A DNA stretch of 64,000 nucleotides from Microbacterium sp. MF43 (lineage in GTDB: Bacteria; Actinomycetota; Actinomycetes; Actinomycetales; Microbacteriaceae). The notes beneath the pieces were generated by a model. That model saw only the letters and a list, made by a program, of their open reading frames with translations. It made no database searches and had not been told where the DNA came from. The stretch spans positions 434,001 through 498,000 of the forward strand of contig NZ_JABBDY010000003.1 in assembly GCF_012847295.1 (NCBI RefSeq), written 5' to 3'. Positions within the stretch are counted from its first letter, which is position 1. Every line of letters starts with the position of its first letter. Shown piece by piece: positions 1-9,446 of the stretch. Made by a program: the position numbers and the translations under genes.

Positions 1-73
1 CATCGCCAAGACGACGTACAAGTCGCGGACCACCAATCGGAATCTGCGCACGCTGCGCAAGATCATCGGCTGA
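1..73 (+). CDS. C-terminal end of an unidentified gene
   Basis: Reading the frame that starts at base 2 gives about 23 codons ending in TGA at 71-73. The tail is basic and rich in Arg, Thr and Lys, and ends KIIG. It is too short to identify. In related genomes pdxT often precedes yebC, but this tail does not look like a PdxT C-terminus. It could be any gene upstream of yebC. Confidence 0.5.
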   Translation, partial: IAKTTYKSRTTNRNLRTLRKIIG

Positions 74-106
74 GCCCGACCCCGCGGCGCACGGACCACT
101 CGGGAT

Positions 107-112
107 TAGAAT
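107..112 (+). promoter_or_regulatory. Probable -10 box for yebC
   Basis: TAGAAT fits the actinobacterial TANNNT -10 pattern in the 80 bp gap before yebC. The predicted start is near 119, giving a leader of about 35 nt that contains the AGGAGA ribosome site. No convincing -35 was found. Confidence 0.45.
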
Positions 113-153
113 GGTCAGTCGGCGGCGACGCCGACGAGCTGATCAGGAGAGTT

Positions 154-912
154 ATGTCCGGGCATTCCAAGTGGGCGACGACCAAGCACAAGAAGGCCGT
201 CATCGACGCGCGCCGTGCGAAGTCGTGGGCCAAGCTCATCAAGAACATCGAAGTGGCGGCCAAGCTCGGCGGTCCCGACCTCGCGGGCAACCCGACGCTC
301 TTCGACGCCGTGCTCAAGGCCAAGAAGACCTCCGTCCCCAAGGACAACATCGATCGCGCCATCAAGCGCGGCGCCGGCATCGGCGGCGAGTCGGTCGAGT
401 ACTCCTCGATCATGTACGAGGGCTACGGCCCCAACGGCGTCGCCCTGATGATCGAGTGCCTCACCGACAACAAGAACCGGGCGGCCGCAGAGGTGCGCAC
501 CGCGCTGACCCGCAACGGCGGCACCCTCGCCGATCCGGGCAGCGTGGCCTACAACTTCACGCGCAAGGGTGTCATCGTCGTGTCCGGCGAGACCACCACC
601 GAGGACGACGTGATGATGGCGGTCCTCGAGGCGGGTGCCGAAGAGGTCGAGCCGCACGCCCAGGGGTTCGAGGTCATCACCGAGGCGACCGACCTGGTCA
701 CCGTCCGCACCGCTCTGCAGGACGCGGGCATCGAGTACGAGTCGGCCGACGTCGAGTTCGTGCCGAACCTGAAGGTGGAGATCGACGCCGACACGGCGCG
801 CAAGATCTTCCGGCTCATCGACGCCCTCGAAGACAGCGACGACGTGCAGAACGTCTTCAGCAATTTCGACCTGACCCCGGAGGTGCAGGCCGAGCTCGAG
901 GAAGACGAGTAG
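154..912 (+). CDS. yebC: YebC/PmpR-family translation or transcription factor
   Basis: The 252-residue protein opens with the signature [14 protein letters not shown] and continues with the [11 protein letters not shown] and [13 protein letters not shown] motifs of the YebC/TACO1 family. Length is normal (about 240-255). Family members have been described as transcriptional regulators, and more recently as ribosome-associated factors that relieve stalling at proline stretches; which applies here cannot be read from sequence. The ATG has a good AGGAGA site 6 nt upstream. It precedes ruvCAB, the usual actinobacterial arrangement. Confidence 0.95.
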   Translation: MSGHSKWATTKHKKAVIDARRAKSWAKLIKNIEVAAKLGGPDLAGNPTLFDAVLKAKKTSVPKDNIDRAIKRGAGIGGESVEYSSIMYEGYGPNGVALMIECLTDNKNRAAAEVRTALTRNGGTLADPGSVAYNFTRKGVIVVSGETTTEDDVMMAVLEAGAEEVEPHAQGFEVITEATDLVTVRTALQDAGIEYESADVEFVPNLKVEIDADTARKIFRLIDALEDSDDVQNVFSNFDLTPEVQAELEEDE

Positions 913-955
913 GCACCGCACGGTGCGCCTCGACGCGCGCGCGGTGCCAGCCGCT

Positions 956-961
956 TAGCGT
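956..961 (+). promoter_or_regulatory. -10 box for leaderless ruvC
   Basis: TAGCGT ends exactly 6 nt before the ruvC GTG at 968, so the transcript would begin at or next to the start codon. No ribosome-binding site is visible, consistent with a leaderless mRNA. Confidence 0.45.
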
Positions 962-967
962 AGGCGA

Positions 968-1546
968 GTGACCTCCCTGCGAACGCGCGCGGTGCCCCTG
1001 CGGGTGCTGGGCATCGACCCCGGCCTCACACGCTGCGGTGTCGGCGTGGTCGACGTCGCGCCGGACCGCTCCGCCCGACTGGTCCACGTCGGGGTCATCC
1101 GATCCGACGCGGGAGCGCCGATCGAGGAGCGCCTCGCGGTGATCGCCGCCGGTCTGCGCGCGATCATCGATGCCCACAGCCCCAGCGTGGTGGCGGTGGA
1201 GCGCGTCTTCGCCCAGCACAACCGGCAGACGGTCATGGGCACCGCCCAGGCGAGCGGCATTGCGCTCCTGGTCGCGGGGGAGCGCGGCCTCCCCGCGGCG
1301 ACCCACACGCCCTCCGAGGTCAAGGCCGCCGTCACGGGCTACGGGGCGGCGGACAAGCGCCAGGTGCAGACGATGGTCGCACGCGTGCTGCGGCTGGACG
1401 AGCTGCCGCAACCCGCCGATGCCGCCGATGCGCTGGCCCTCGCGCTGTGTCACGCGTGGCGCGGGGGAGCGCCGGCTGCGGCATCCGGTCCCCTCACACC
1501 CGCCCAGCGGGCGTGGCACGATGCCGAGCGCCTCGCGCGACGGTGA
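968..1546 (+). CDS. ruvC: Holliday junction endonuclease RuvC
   Basis: The 192-residue enzyme resolves Holliday junctions by paired nicks on a junction held by RuvAB. The N-terminal [17 protein letters not shown] carries the first catalytic Asp. The [18 protein letters not shown] segment supplies a catalytic Glu, and the C-terminal [12 protein letters not shown] supplies further acidic metal ligands. Length is slightly above the usual 160-180 because of a short tail after residue 170. It starts at GTG with no Shine-Dalgarno; a TANNNT box 6 nt upstream suggests leaderless initiation. ruvA and ruvB follow. Confidence 0.96.
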   Translation: MTSLRTRAVPLRVLGIDPGLTRCGVGVVDVAPDRSARLVHVGVIRSDAGAPIEERLAVIAAGLRAIIDAHSPSVVAVERVFAQHNRQTVMGTAQASGIALLVAGERGLPAATHTPSEVKAAVTGYGAADKRQVQTMVARVLRLDELPQPADAADALALALCHAWRGGAPAAASGPLTPAQRAWHDAERLARR

Positions 1547-1580
1547 GCGTGTCGCTCGAACAAACGTCCGAAGCGGCCCG

Positions 1581-1586
1581 TAGGCT
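1581..1586 (+). promoter_or_regulatory. -10 box for leaderless ruvA
   Basis: TAGGCT is followed by exactly 6 nt and then the ruvA ATG at 1593. This implies that ruvAB has its own leaderless promoter in the 46 bp after ruvC. Confidence 0.5.
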
Positions 1587-1592
1587 CGAGCC

Positions 1593-2213
1593 ATGATCTC
1601 GTCACTGCGCGGCACGGTGGTGCACGTCGAGCCGGATTCGATCGTCGTCGAGGTCGGCGGCGTCGGCTTGTCGGTCGCGGTCACCCCCCAGGTGTCGCAC
1701 AGCGCGCACGTGGGCGAGGCGATCCGCCTGCACACCTCCCTCATCGTGCGCGAGGACGCGCTGTCGCTGTTCGGGTTCGAGGAGCGCGAAGAGCTGCAGG
1801 TGTTCACCCAGCTGCTCGGTGTCACGGGGGTCGGCCCCAAGTCGGCACTCGGGGTGCTCGCCACGCTGACCGTCGCACAGATCGCCGACGCGGTCTCGGC
1901 AGACGACGACGCCCCGTTCCGCCGGGTCTCGGGAATCGGGCCGAAGACGGCGAAGCTCATCGTCGTGCAGCTGGCGGGCAAGATCGTCGCGTCGCGGCCC
2001 GCCGCGGCAGGGCGGGCGGATGCCTCGGCCGCCGTACCCGCCCAGGTGGTCCAGGCCCTCGTCGGCCTGGGGTGGTCGGAACGCATCGCAGCCGATGCGG
2101 TGGAATCCGTCTCGGGTGATGCGGCGGCATCCGATCTCGCCTCGGTTCCCGCGCTCCTGCGACTGACCCTGTCCGTGCTCGGCCCGGCGAGGAAGGAGCC
2201 CGTCGGTGGATGA
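1593..2213 (+). CDS. ruvA: Holliday junction branch-migration subunit RuvA
   Basis: RuvA tetramers bind the four-way junction and load the RuvB motors. The 206-residue protein begins with the OB-fold segment [20 protein letters not shown]. Two helix-hairpin-helix motifs follow ([17 protein letters not shown] and [17 protein letters not shown], about residues 70-125). A flexible linker leads to the C-terminal domain III that contacts RuvB ([18 protein letters not shown]). The stop overlaps the ruvB GTG by 8 bp, indicating translational coupling. Confidence 0.97.
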   Translation: MISSLRGTVVHVEPDSIVVEVGGVGLSVAVTPQVSHSAHVGEAIRLHTSLIVREDALSLFGFEEREELQVFTQLLGVTGVGPKSALGVLATLTVAQIADAVSADDDAPFRRVSGIGPKTAKLIVVQLAGKIVASRPAAAGRADASAAVPAQVVQALVGLGWSERIAADAVESVSGDAAASDLASVPALLRLTLSVLGPARKEPVGG

Positions 2214-3234
2214 CCTCCGCGACGCCGCCGAGCCCGAGGACGAGACCGAGCTCGCGATCGAGGGGGCACTGCGCCCGACATCGCTGTCCGAGTTCGTCGG
2301 CCAGCAGAAGGTGCGCGGCCAGCTGCAGCTGCTGCTCGACGCGGCCCGCATCCAGCAACGGCCCCCCGACCACATCCTGCTTTCCGGCCCTCCCGGGCTC
2401 GGCAAGACCACGCTGGCGATGATCGTCGCGCACGAGAGCAGCCGTCCGCTGCGCCTGTCGAGCGGTCCGGCGATCCAGCACGCCGGCGATCTCGCCGCGC
2501 TGCTGTCGAGCCTCACTCCGGGCGAAGTGCTGTTCATCGACGAGATCCACCGCATGGCCCGATCGGCCGAAGAGATGCTGTACCTCGCGATGGAGGACTT
2601 CCGCATCGACATCATGGTCGGCAAGGGCGCCGGCGCGACGAGCATTCCGCTCGATCTCGCCCCGTTCACGCTGGTCGGCGCCACCACCAGGTCGGGTCTG
2701 CTGCCGAACCCGCTGCGTGACCGCTTCGGGTTCACGGCGCACCTCGAGTACTACGAGCCCGAGGAGCTCGAGCGGGTGATCGAACGCTCCTCGCTGATGC
2801 TGGGCGTGTCGGTGCCCCCGTCTGCGCGCGCAGAGATCGCGCGACGTTCCCGCGGCACACCGCGCATCGCGAACCGCCTGCTGCGGCGCGTGCGCGACTA
2901 CCTCGTCGTCTACGGCGACGGGCGCGATGCCGACACGACGCTGGTCGACGCCGCACTCGACCTCTACGACGTGGACGCGATCGGACTCGACCGCCTCGAC
3001 CGCGCCGTGCTCGATGCGGTCGTCCGCCGCTTCCGCGGCGGGCCGGTCGGCCTGAGCACGCTGGCGGTCGCCGTCGGGGAAGAGCCCGAGACGATCGAGT
3101 CCGTGGTGGAGCCCTACCTCGTGCGCATCGGGTTCATGGGCCGCACGCCCCGCGGGCGGATCGCGACCCCCGAGGCCTACGAGCATCTCGGCGCGAGACC
3201 CGCCGAATCGGTGCTCGACTTCGATGACCTATAA
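2206..3234 (+). CDS. ruvB: Holliday junction branch-migration ATPase RuvB
   Basis: This is the hexameric AAA+ motor of RuvABC, 342 residues. Visible motifs are Walker [10 protein letters not shown] (about residues 62-70), Walker B DEIHR, the sensor/arginine-finger segment [18 protein letters not shown] and a C-terminal winged-helix domain ending GRIATPEAY. It starts at GTG inside the end of ruvA. The TAA stop forms part of a TATAAT box for the next operon. Confidence 0.98.
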   Translation: MDDLRDAAEPEDETELAIEGALRPTSLSEFVGQQKVRGQLQLLLDAARIQQRPPDHILLSGPPGLGKTTLAMIVAHESSRPLRLSSGPAIQHAGDLAALLSSLTPGEVLFIDEIHRMARSAEEMLYLAMEDFRIDIMVGKGAGATSIPLDLAPFTLVGATTRSGLLPNPLRDRFGFTAHLEYYEPEELERVIERSSLMLGVSVPPSARAEIARRSRGTPRIANRLLRRVRDYLVVYGDGRDADTTLVDAALDLYDVDAIGLDRLDRAVLDAVVRRFRGGPVGLSTLAVAVGEEPETIESVVEPYLVRIGFMGRTPRGRIATPEAYEHLGARPAESVLDFDDL

Positions 3235-3235
3235 T
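3230..3235 (+). promoter_or_regulatory. -10 box for yajC-secDF overlapping the ruvB stop
   Basis: A perfect TATAAT contains the ruvB TAA stop (3232-3234). Predicted initiation near 3242 would leave a leader of about 77 nt before yajC. No good -35 is seen. Confidence 0.5.
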
Positions 3236-3318
3236 CGCTGGAGGCTTTCGCCCGCCCCTCCTTCTCACAGGCAGTGCCGCCATGGTGCGCGCCTGACCCG
3301 AAAGGTCACCTCACGTTC

Positions 3319-3741
3319 ATGAACGACTTCATCGCCAATTACGGCCTCATCATCCTCCTGGTCGTGCTCCTGGTCTTCATGTTCTGGAGCTCGCGCCGCC
3401 GGATGGCGAAGCAGAAGCTCGAGCAGGAGGAGCGCGCACGTCAGACGGTTCCGGGTGCCGAGGTGCTGCTGCAGGGCGGGCTCTACGGGACGATCGTCTC
3501 CTACGACCCCGACAACCTCGACCAGCCGGCGATCGTGGAGATCGCCCCCGGCGTCGACATCAAGGTCCACAGCCAGGCCATCCTCCGCGTCGTCGCCCCC
3601 ACCGAGCCCGTGATCGCCGACGACGAGATCCTGCCCGACCAGTCGGCGCCCGCCGCGACCGACCCCATCGTGGCGACCGCCGACGACCGGGCCGACACGA
3701 CCGACCCCGACAGCGAGACCGGCACCAAGCCCCAGGCCTGA
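3319..3741 (+). CDS. yajC: Preprotein translocase subunit YajC
   Basis: The 140-residue accessory subunit of the SecDF-YajC complex has one N-terminal membrane helix (about residues 8-25, GLIILLVVLLVFMFWSSRRR). A small cytoplasmic domain follows, containing the typical PGAEVLLQGGLYGTIVSYD. The acidic, Asp/Ala/Thr-rich tail is common in actinobacteria. The internal ATG is chosen over an in-frame start 45 nt upstream because it puts the helix at the N-terminus as in the family. It lies 42 bp before secD. Confidence 0.93.
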   Translation: MNDFIANYGLIILLVVLLVFMFWSSRRRMAKQKLEQEERARQTVPGAEVLLQGGLYGTIVSYDPDNLDQPAIVEIAPGVDIKVHSQAILRVVAPTEPVIADDEILPDQSAPAATDPIVATADDRADTTDPDSETGTKPQA

Positions 3742-3783
3742 TCCCACCGGCCCGTTCGGGCTTCTTTCCAGAAAGCGGAATCC

Positions 3784-5523
3784 GTGGCGACTTCCACTCC
3801 CGTCCGTCATGCGTGGCGCGCGCTGACCGGCCTACTCGTGATCACGGCCCTGCTGGCCGGCATCAACGCGCTCGGCGTGTACGTCTTCCAGCAGAGCTCC
3901 TGGACGCCCGAGCTCGCGCTCGACCTGCAGGGCGGGACGCAGATCGTCCTCGAGGCGCAGACCGAGGACGGCGCAGCGCCGTCCGAAGAGCAGATGAATC
4001 AGGCCGTCACGATCATCCGCCAGCGCGTCGACGCCTCGGGCGTGGGTGAGGCCGACGTCACGACGCAGGCGGGCAATCAGATCGTCGTCCAGATCCCCGG
4101 CCAGGCGGACGAGGAGACCCGGAACCGCATCGAGGCATCCGCCCAGCTCCAGCTGCGCGCCGTGCTGCGGGCCGGTGCACCGGCCAACACCTTCGCGGGC
4201 GAGGACGGCAAGCAGACGCCGTACCCGACGCCCGACCCGACGCTCGAGGCCACCCCGACCGCCGAGCCCACCAACGGCAGCGACCTCGCGTGGATCACTC
4301 CTGCGCTCGATGCCGCGTACCTCGCCTACGACTGCGCCGACCCGGCGAACGACCCCGCCAATGCACCCGCCGACGAGCCCCTCATCACGTGCGACCCGGA
4401 TGGCTCCGTCAAGTACATCCTCGGTCCGGTCGAGCTCGACGGCTCGTCTATCGACGACGCGAACTTCGGGCTTCAGCAGACCAACGGACTGTGGGCCGTC
4501 AACCTGCGCTTCGACGACGAGGGCACCCGCATCTTCGGCGAGATCAGCCAGCGCCTCTACGGCGCCGATGCGCCGCTGAATCAGTTCGCGTTCGTGCTCG
4601 ACGGCTACGTGCTCTCGGCGCCCTCGATGAACGCGGTCATCCTCGGCGGTGACCCGAGCATCACCGGCAACTTCACGCAGGAGTCCTCGAAGGTCCTCGC
4701 CGACCAGCTGAAGTACGGCGCCCTGCCCCTGTCGTTCACCGTCGAGAGCTCGAACTCCATCTCGGCGACGCTCGGCTCGCAGCAGCTGCAGATCGGCCTG
4801 ATCGCCGGCCTCATCGGACTGGCGCTCGTGGCGATCTACTCGCTCATCGTCTACCGTGCGCTCGGCTTCGTGATCATCGCGTCGCTCGTCGTGATGGCGG
4901 TGCTGACCTACCTGACGCTCTGCATCCTCGCCTGGCGCATGGGCTTCCGCCTGTCGCTCGCGGGCGTGGCGGGACTCATCGTGACGATCGGCTTCACAGC
5001 CGACTCGTTCATCGTCTACTTCGAGCGCATTCGAGACGAGCTGCGCGACGGCAAGTCGATCACCAGCGCCGTGGAAGACGGCTGGGACCGCGCCAAGCGC
5101 ACGATCTACATCTCGAAGTCGATCAACATCCTCGCGGCCGTCGTGCTGTACATCCTCGCCGACGCCACGGTGAAGGGCTTCGCGTTCACCCTCGGTCTCA
5201 CGACCGCGATCGACGTCCTGATCTTCATCCTCTTCACGCACCCGGTGATGCAGCTGCTGGCCCGCACGAGGTTCTTCGGCAGCGGTCACCCGCTGTCGGG
5301 CCTCGACCCGACCGCCCTCGGCGCGGTCTACCGCGGCCGCGCGCAGTTCCGCGAGCCGGTCGCCGCCTCGGCGACCACGGCCGCCGGGCGCCGCGCGGTG
5401 AAGTCCCGCAGTGAGGCGGTTCGCCGCCAGACGATCGCCGAGCGCAAGCAGGCCGAACTCGCCGCGGCGACATCGTCCGACAAGGGCAAACCCGGCACGA
5501 CCGCCAAGGAGGGAGACGACTGA
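3784..5523 (+). CDS. secD: Protein translocase subunit SecD
   Basis: SecD uses the proton gradient to help pull exported proteins through SecYEG. The 579-residue protein has one N-terminal helix (about residues 14-34), the SecD signature LDLQGGTQIVLEA at the start of the first extracytoplasmic region, and a C-terminal five-helix bundle with the GFTADSFIVYFERIRDE motif (about 398-420). A Thr/Pro-rich low-complexity stretch (about residues 140-162) interrupts the extracytoplasmic domain. The basic, Ala-rich C-tail lies in the cytoplasm. Start is GTG at 3784. The stop overlaps the secF ATG. Confidence 0.96.
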   Translation: MATSTPVRHAWRALTGLLVITALLAGINALGVYVFQQSSWTPELALDLQGGTQIVLEAQTEDGAAPSEEQMNQAVTIIRQRVDASGVGEADVTTQAGNQIVVQIPGQADEETRNRIEASAQLQLRAVLRAGAPANTFAGEDGKQTPYPTPDPTLEATPTAEPTNGSDLAWITPALDAAYLAYDCADPANDPANAPADEPLITCDPDGSVKYILGPVELDGSSIDDANFGLQQTNGLWAVNLRFDDEGTRIFGEISQRLYGADAPLNQFAFVLDGYVLSAPSMNAVILGGDPSITGNFTQESSKVLADQLKYGALPLSFTVESSNSISATLGSQQLQIGLIAGLIGLALVAIYSLIVYRALGFVIIASLVVMAVLTYLTLCILAWRMGFRLSLAGVAGLIVTIGFTADSFIVYFERIRDELRDGKSITSAVEDGWDRAKRTIYISKSINILAAVVLYILADATVKGFAFTLGLTTAIDVLIFILFTHPVMQLLARTRFFGSGHPLSGLDPTALGAVYRGRAQFREPVAASATTAAGRRAVKSRSEAVRRQTIAERKQAELAAATSSDKGKPGTTAKEGDD

Positions 5524-6512
5524 TGCGCTCCATGAGCCAGCTCGGCAACGACCTCTACACCGGCAAGACCTCCTTCCCCTTCGTCGGACGACGTCGGCTG
5601 TGGTTCCTCATCGCCGCGATCCTCGTCGTAGGTTCGGCCCTCGTCCCGCTCTTCCGGCCGATCCAGTTCTCGATCGAGTTCACCGGCGGATCGCAGTTCA
5701 CGGTGAACAGCGTCGAGACGACCGATCAGGAGATCGCCACCGAGGCGGTCCAGTCGGTGGTCCCGGATGCCACGACCAAGGTCGTGACCATCGGCACCGA
5801 CGCCGTCCGCGTGCAGACCGACCAGCTCACCGATGCCGAAACGCGTGAAGTATCCGCCGCACTCGCCGAAGCGTACGATGTGCCGGTCGATCAGGTGAGC
5901 GCCTCGTTCATCGGCCCGAGCTGGGGCGAGGACGTGACCCGCCAGTCGCTGTGGGGCCTGGCGATCTTCCTCGCGCTGACTTTCCTGATCCTCGCCCTGT
6001 ACTTCCGCACCTGGAAGATGTCCGTCTCGGCGATCATCGGCCTGGTCGACGTCCTCGTCATCACGATCGGCGTGTATGCGCTCTTCGGCTTCGAGATCTC
6101 TCCCGCGGCGGTGATCGGCTTCCTGACGATCCTCTCGTACGCCCTGTACGACACCACGGTGGTGTTCGACAAGATCCGCGAGAACACCAGCGAGGACGGC
6201 GAGGTGTCCGGGCGCACGTTCGGCGAGTCGGTCAACCTCGCTGTGAACCAGACGCTGGTCCGCTCGATCAACACCACGGTGGTCGCGATCCTGCCGACCG
6301 GTGCGATCCTCTTCATCGGCCTGCTGTGGACGGGTGCCCAGACGTTGACGGACCTGTCGCTGTCGATCTTCGTCGGGACGATCGTCGCGGCCTACTCGAC
6401 GATCTTCGTCGCTGCGCCGCTGTACTCGCTGCTGCGCGAGAACGAGGGCCCGATCAAGGCGCGCGACGAGCGCGTCCAGGCGGCCCGCGAGCTCGCCGTG
6501 ACGCCGGCCTGA
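5523..6512 (+). CDS. secF: Protein translocase subunit SecF
   Basis: SecF partners SecD; 329 residues with six predicted helices. An N-terminal helix (about 24-44) is followed by [12 protein letters not shown], the counterpart of the SecD LDLQGG motif. The conserved membrane segment reads [20 protein letters not shown] followed by VVFDKIREN. Its ATG overlaps the secD stop (ATGA), so the pair is translationally coupled. Length is normal for the family. Confidence 0.96.
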   Translation: MRSMSQLGNDLYTGKTSFPFVGRRRLWFLIAAILVVGSALVPLFRPIQFSIEFTGGSQFTVNSVETTDQEIATEAVQSVVPDATTKVVTIGTDAVRVQTDQLTDAETREVSAALAEAYDVPVDQVSASFIGPSWGEDVTRQSLWGLAIFLALTFLILALYFRTWKMSVSAIIGLVDVLVITIGVYALFGFEISPAAVIGFLTILSYALYDTTVVFDKIRENTSEDGEVSGRTFGESVNLAVNQTLVRSINTTVVAILPTGAILFIGLLWTGAQTLTDLSLSIFVGTIVAAYSTIFVAAPLYSLLRENEGPIKARDERVQAARELAVTPA

Positions 6513-6530
6513 GCGGTTCGGACGCGGGCG

Positions 6531-6536
6531 TAGGAT
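6531..6536 (+). promoter_or_regulatory. Probable -10 box for rel
   Basis: TAGGAT lies in the 52 bp between secF and rel. Predicted initiation is near 6543, just before the GGGAAGGGGA ribosome site that serves the ATG at 6565. Confidence 0.4.
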
Positions 6537-6564
6537 TGAGGTCCGGCGGAGGGAAGGGGATCGG

Positions 6565-8814
6565 ATGACCGAGACCGTCCCTCCCGCCCAGACCTCGTCC
6601 CTGCGCCGCCTCGTCCCGCGGATCTTCTCGCGGTCAGCTCGCCGCGACGATGTCGAGCAGCTGCTGCGCACGGTGCGAACGCACCATCCGAAGGGCGACC
6701 TGTCGATCATCGAGCGGGCCTACGCGGTCGCAGACAGCGCGCACAGCGGGCAGACCCGCCAGAGCGGCGAGCCCTACATCACGCATCCGCTGGCGGTCGC
6801 GCAGATCCTCGCAGACTTGGGCCTGGGGCCGAAGGCGATCGCCGCCGCGCTCCTGCACGACACGGTCGAAGACACCGGATATGCCCTCGACGCGCTTTCG
6901 GCCGAGTTCGGCGACGAGGTTGCGATGCTCGTCGACGGCGTCACGAAGCTCGACAAGGTCAAGTACGGGGAGAGCGCGCAGGCCGAGACAGTCCGCAAGA
7001 TGATCGTCGCGATGTCGCGCGACATCCGCGTGCTGCTGATCAAGCTGGCCGACCGGCTGCACAACGCACGCACATGGGGATTCGTGCCGCCCGAGAAGGC
7101 GCGCAAGAAGGCCACCGAGACGCTCGAGATCTACGCACCGCTGGCGCACCGCCTCGGAATCCAGGCGATCAAGTCGGAACTCGAGGACCTGTCGTTCGCG
7201 GTGCTCCATCCCAAGCTGTACGCCGAGATCGAGAGCCTGGTCAAACAGCGCACGCCACAGCGCGAGCAGTACGTGCAGAGCGTGATCGACGCCGTGGATT
7301 CCGATCTGCGCGAACTGCGCATCCGCGGCCGCGTCATGGGCCGACCCAAGCAGCTGTACTCCGTCTACCAGAAGATGGTCGTGCGCGGCCGAGAGTTCGA
7401 TGACATCTACGACCTCATCGGCATCCGAATTCTGGTCGGCAGCGTCAGGGACTGCTACGCCGTGCTCGGAGCGATCCACGCACGCTGGACGCCGCTGCCT
7501 GGCAGGTTCAAGGACTACATCGCCACCCCGAAGTTCAATCTCTATCAGTCGCTGCACACGACCGTGATCGGTCCTGGTGGTCGCACGGTGGAGATCCAGA
7601 TCCGCACGAACGAGATGCACCAGCAGGCCGAGTACGGCGTGGCCGCGCACTGGAAGTACAAGGAGCGGATGAACGGCGGCAAGACCGACGCGAAGTCGGT
7701 CGACGCCGACATGGCGTGGCTCGCCCACATCTCGGACTGGCAGGCCGAGACGGCCGACCCGGGGGAGTTCCTCGACTCGCTGCGCTTCGAGATCGGCGCG
7801 AAAGAGGTCTACGTCTTCACGCCGAAGGGTCGCGTGATCGGACTGCCGTCCGGCGCGACGCCCGTCGACTTCGCCTATGCCGTGCACACCGAGGTGGGGC
7901 ACCGCACGATGGGCGCGAAGGTGAACGGCCGGCTCGTGCCGCTGGAGACGGAGCTCAAGAGCGGCGACGTCGTCGAGGTCTTCACGTCGAAGAATCCCGA
8001 CGCCGGCCCCAGCCAGGATTGGCTGGGTTTCGTGCGCAGCACGCGCGCCCGCAACAAGATCCGCGGCTGGTTCACCAAGGAGCGCCGCGAGGAGGCCATC
8101 GAGCAGGGCAAGGACGCGATCGCACGTGCGATGCGCCGCCAGAATCTTCCCCTCCAGCGCCTCATGAGCCAGGACTCGTTCACCGAGGTCGCCCATCAGC
8201 TCCGCTATGAGGATGTCTCGGCGCTGTACGCAGCGGTCGGAGAAGGCCATGTCTCCACGCAGTCCGTGATCGAGAAGGTCACGGCTCTGGTGAGCGCGAG
8301 CGACACCAGCACCGGCCCGATCGAGCTTCCGGGAGTGGGCCGTTCCCGCCAGCCGAGGAACGGCGACTCCGGCATCCTCGTTCGCGGCGCACCCGACATC
8401 CTCGTGAAGCTCGCCAAGTGCTGCACTCCGGTTCCCGGCGACCAGATCATGGGCTTCGTCACGCGCGGGAGCGGCGTGTCGGTGCACCGGGCCGACTGCA
8501 CGAACGTCAAATCGCTGATGTCCGATCCCGAGCGCCTGATCGAGGTCGAGTGGGCGCCGACGACGAAGAGCGTGTTCCTCGTCCAGATTCAGGTCGAGGC
8601 CCTGGACCGCTCAGGTCTGCTGAGCGACGTCACGCGTGTTCTCAGCGAGCACCACGTCAACATCCTCTCGGCGTCGGTGTCGACCTCGAGCGATCGTCTC
8701 GCGCTGAGCCGCTTCGTCTTCGAGATGGGCGACATCGTCCATCTCGACCGCGTGCTGAATGCCGTGCGGCGTATCGACGCGGTGTACGACGTCTATCGCG
8801 TCACGTCGTCCTGA
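6565..8814 (+). CDS. rel: Bifunctional (p)ppGpp synthetase/hydrolase Rel
   Basis: The single long RelA/SpoT homologue (749 residues) makes and degrades (p)ppGpp. Domain order: HD hydrolase ([24 protein letters not shown], about 65-160); synthetase ([31 protein letters not shown], about 240-370); TGS ([20 protein letters not shown], about 415-475); a Zn-finger/helical region with KCCTPVPGD; and a C-terminal ACT domain. The intact HD residues suggest active hydrolase, as in other actinobacterial Rel proteins. The last 14 bp overlap the end of the convergent minus-strand gene. Confidence 0.96.
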   Translation: MTETVPPAQTSSLRRLVPRIFSRSARRDDVEQLLRTVRTHHPKGDLSIIERAYAVADSAHSGQTRQSGEPYITHPLAVAQILADLGLGPKAIAAALLHDTVEDTGYALDALSAEFGDEVAMLVDGVTKLDKVKYGESAQAETVRKMIVAMSRDIRVLLIKLADRLHNARTWGFVPPEKARKKATETLEIYAPLAHRLGIQAIKSELEDLSFAVLHPKLYAEIESLVKQRTPQREQYVQSVIDAVDSDLRELRIRGRVMGRPKQLYSVYQKMVVRGREFDDIYDLIGIRILVGSVRDCYAVLGAIHARWTPLPGRFKDYIATPKFNLYQSLHTTVIGPGGRTVEIQIRTNEMHQQAEYGVAAHWKYKERMNGGKTDAKSVDADMAWLAHISDWQAETADPGEFLDSLRFEIGAKEVYVFTPKGRVIGLPSGATPVDFAYAVHTEVGHRTMGAKVNGRLVPLETELKSGDVVEVFTSKNPDAGPSQDWLGFVRSTRARNKIRGWFTKERREEAIEQGKDAIARAMRRQNLPLQRLMSQDSFTEVAHQLRYEDVSALYAAVGEGHVSTQSVIEKVTALVSASDTSTGPIELPGVGRSRQPRNGDSGILVRGAPDILVKLAKCCTPVPGDQIMGFVTRGSGVSVHRADCTNVKSLMSDPERLIEVEWAPTTKSVFLVQIQVEALDRSGLLSDVTRVLSEHHVNILSASVSTSSDRLALSRFVFEMGDIVHLDRVLNAVRRIDAVYDVYRVTSS

Positions 8815-9358
8815 GCGCTCCCTGCGCGGCCGCGATACCGCGCAGCAGCGCGAGGGCAGCGCGCTTGTGCGGGAGGCTGCCCGCCTCCAGGCGCGACACC
8901 GCCGTGTCGACCAGTTGGCGATCGTCTGCGGCCAGCAGGCGGGCAGCGCGGGCGTGGTGATCGTCGTCGACGCGGCACAGGTCGACGAGCGTCCGAACGC
9001 GCGTGGTCACCAACACCCCGCCGATCGACTCCAGGTCCCCCGTCTCGACGACCAGATCGCGGTAGTGCACCGTCCGCGCGGGGGTGTAGTGCAGGCGCCT
9101 CGTCGTCGCTCGCTGCACGGTGTGGCGCGCCGGCGGATCGGGAATCGCACCGCGCACCCAGGCCGCCGTGAGATGCGTCGCCGCGAGAGTCTCCCCGAGG
9201 AGTCCGGCGAGCGATCCCGCGCGAAGACTCTGCGTCTCGATGGCATCGGCCGGGATGAACGCATCGCCGAGCTCGACGACATCGCCGTCGAGGCGGGCGG
9301 CTGTCAGCTCAGCGAGCGACAGCCGGTCGTCGACGAAGTACAGGAACGGTGACGCCAT
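8801..9358 (-). CDS. AbiEi-like antitoxin/regulator domain protein (no partner)
   Basis: A 185-residue protein from the ATG at 9358; a second in-frame ATG lies 18 nt upstream. The pattern resembles the C-terminal part of actinobacterial AbiEi-type proteins: a short N-terminal segment, then [15 protein letters not shown], a beta-rich stretch with [20 protein letters not shown], then [13 protein letters not shown] and a helical end. This is recognition of layout, not a firm assignment. No AbiEii-like nucleotidyltransferase toxin lies beside it. It converges on rel with a 14 bp antisense overlap and lies downstream of the DUF349 gene on the same strand. CACACT placed 6 nt before the ATG is a weak leaderless promoter candidate. 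Confidence 0.55.
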   Translation of the reverse strand: MASPFLYFVDDRLSLAELTAARLDGDVVELGDAFIPADAIETQSLRAGSLAGLLGETLAATHLTAAWVRGAIPDPPARHTVQRATTRRLHYTPARTVHYRDLVVETGDLESIGGVLVTTRVRTLVDLCRVDDDHHARAARLLAADDRQLVDTAVSRLEAGSLPHKRAALALLRGIAAAQGALRTT

Positions 9359-9410
9359 AGCGGCAGTGTGCCGCACGCGCTCCGGTGCCCGTCGGGGGAA
9401 CCGGGAATGC

Positions 9411-9446
9411 TGTGGACAACCCGGTCCGGTGCGACGCTGTGGATCA
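9411..9446. promoter_or_regulatory. Pair of DnaA-box-like sequences
   Basis: TGTGGACAA (9411-9419) is the exact reverse complement of TTGTCCACA, the DnaA box favoured in high-GC Gram-positive bacteria. TGTGGATCA (9438-9446) differs by one base from a classical box. The two have the same orientation and are 27 bp apart. They lie between two minus-strand genes, the second touching the DUF349 stop codon. Binding by DnaA is inferred only from sequence. Confidence 0.4.
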
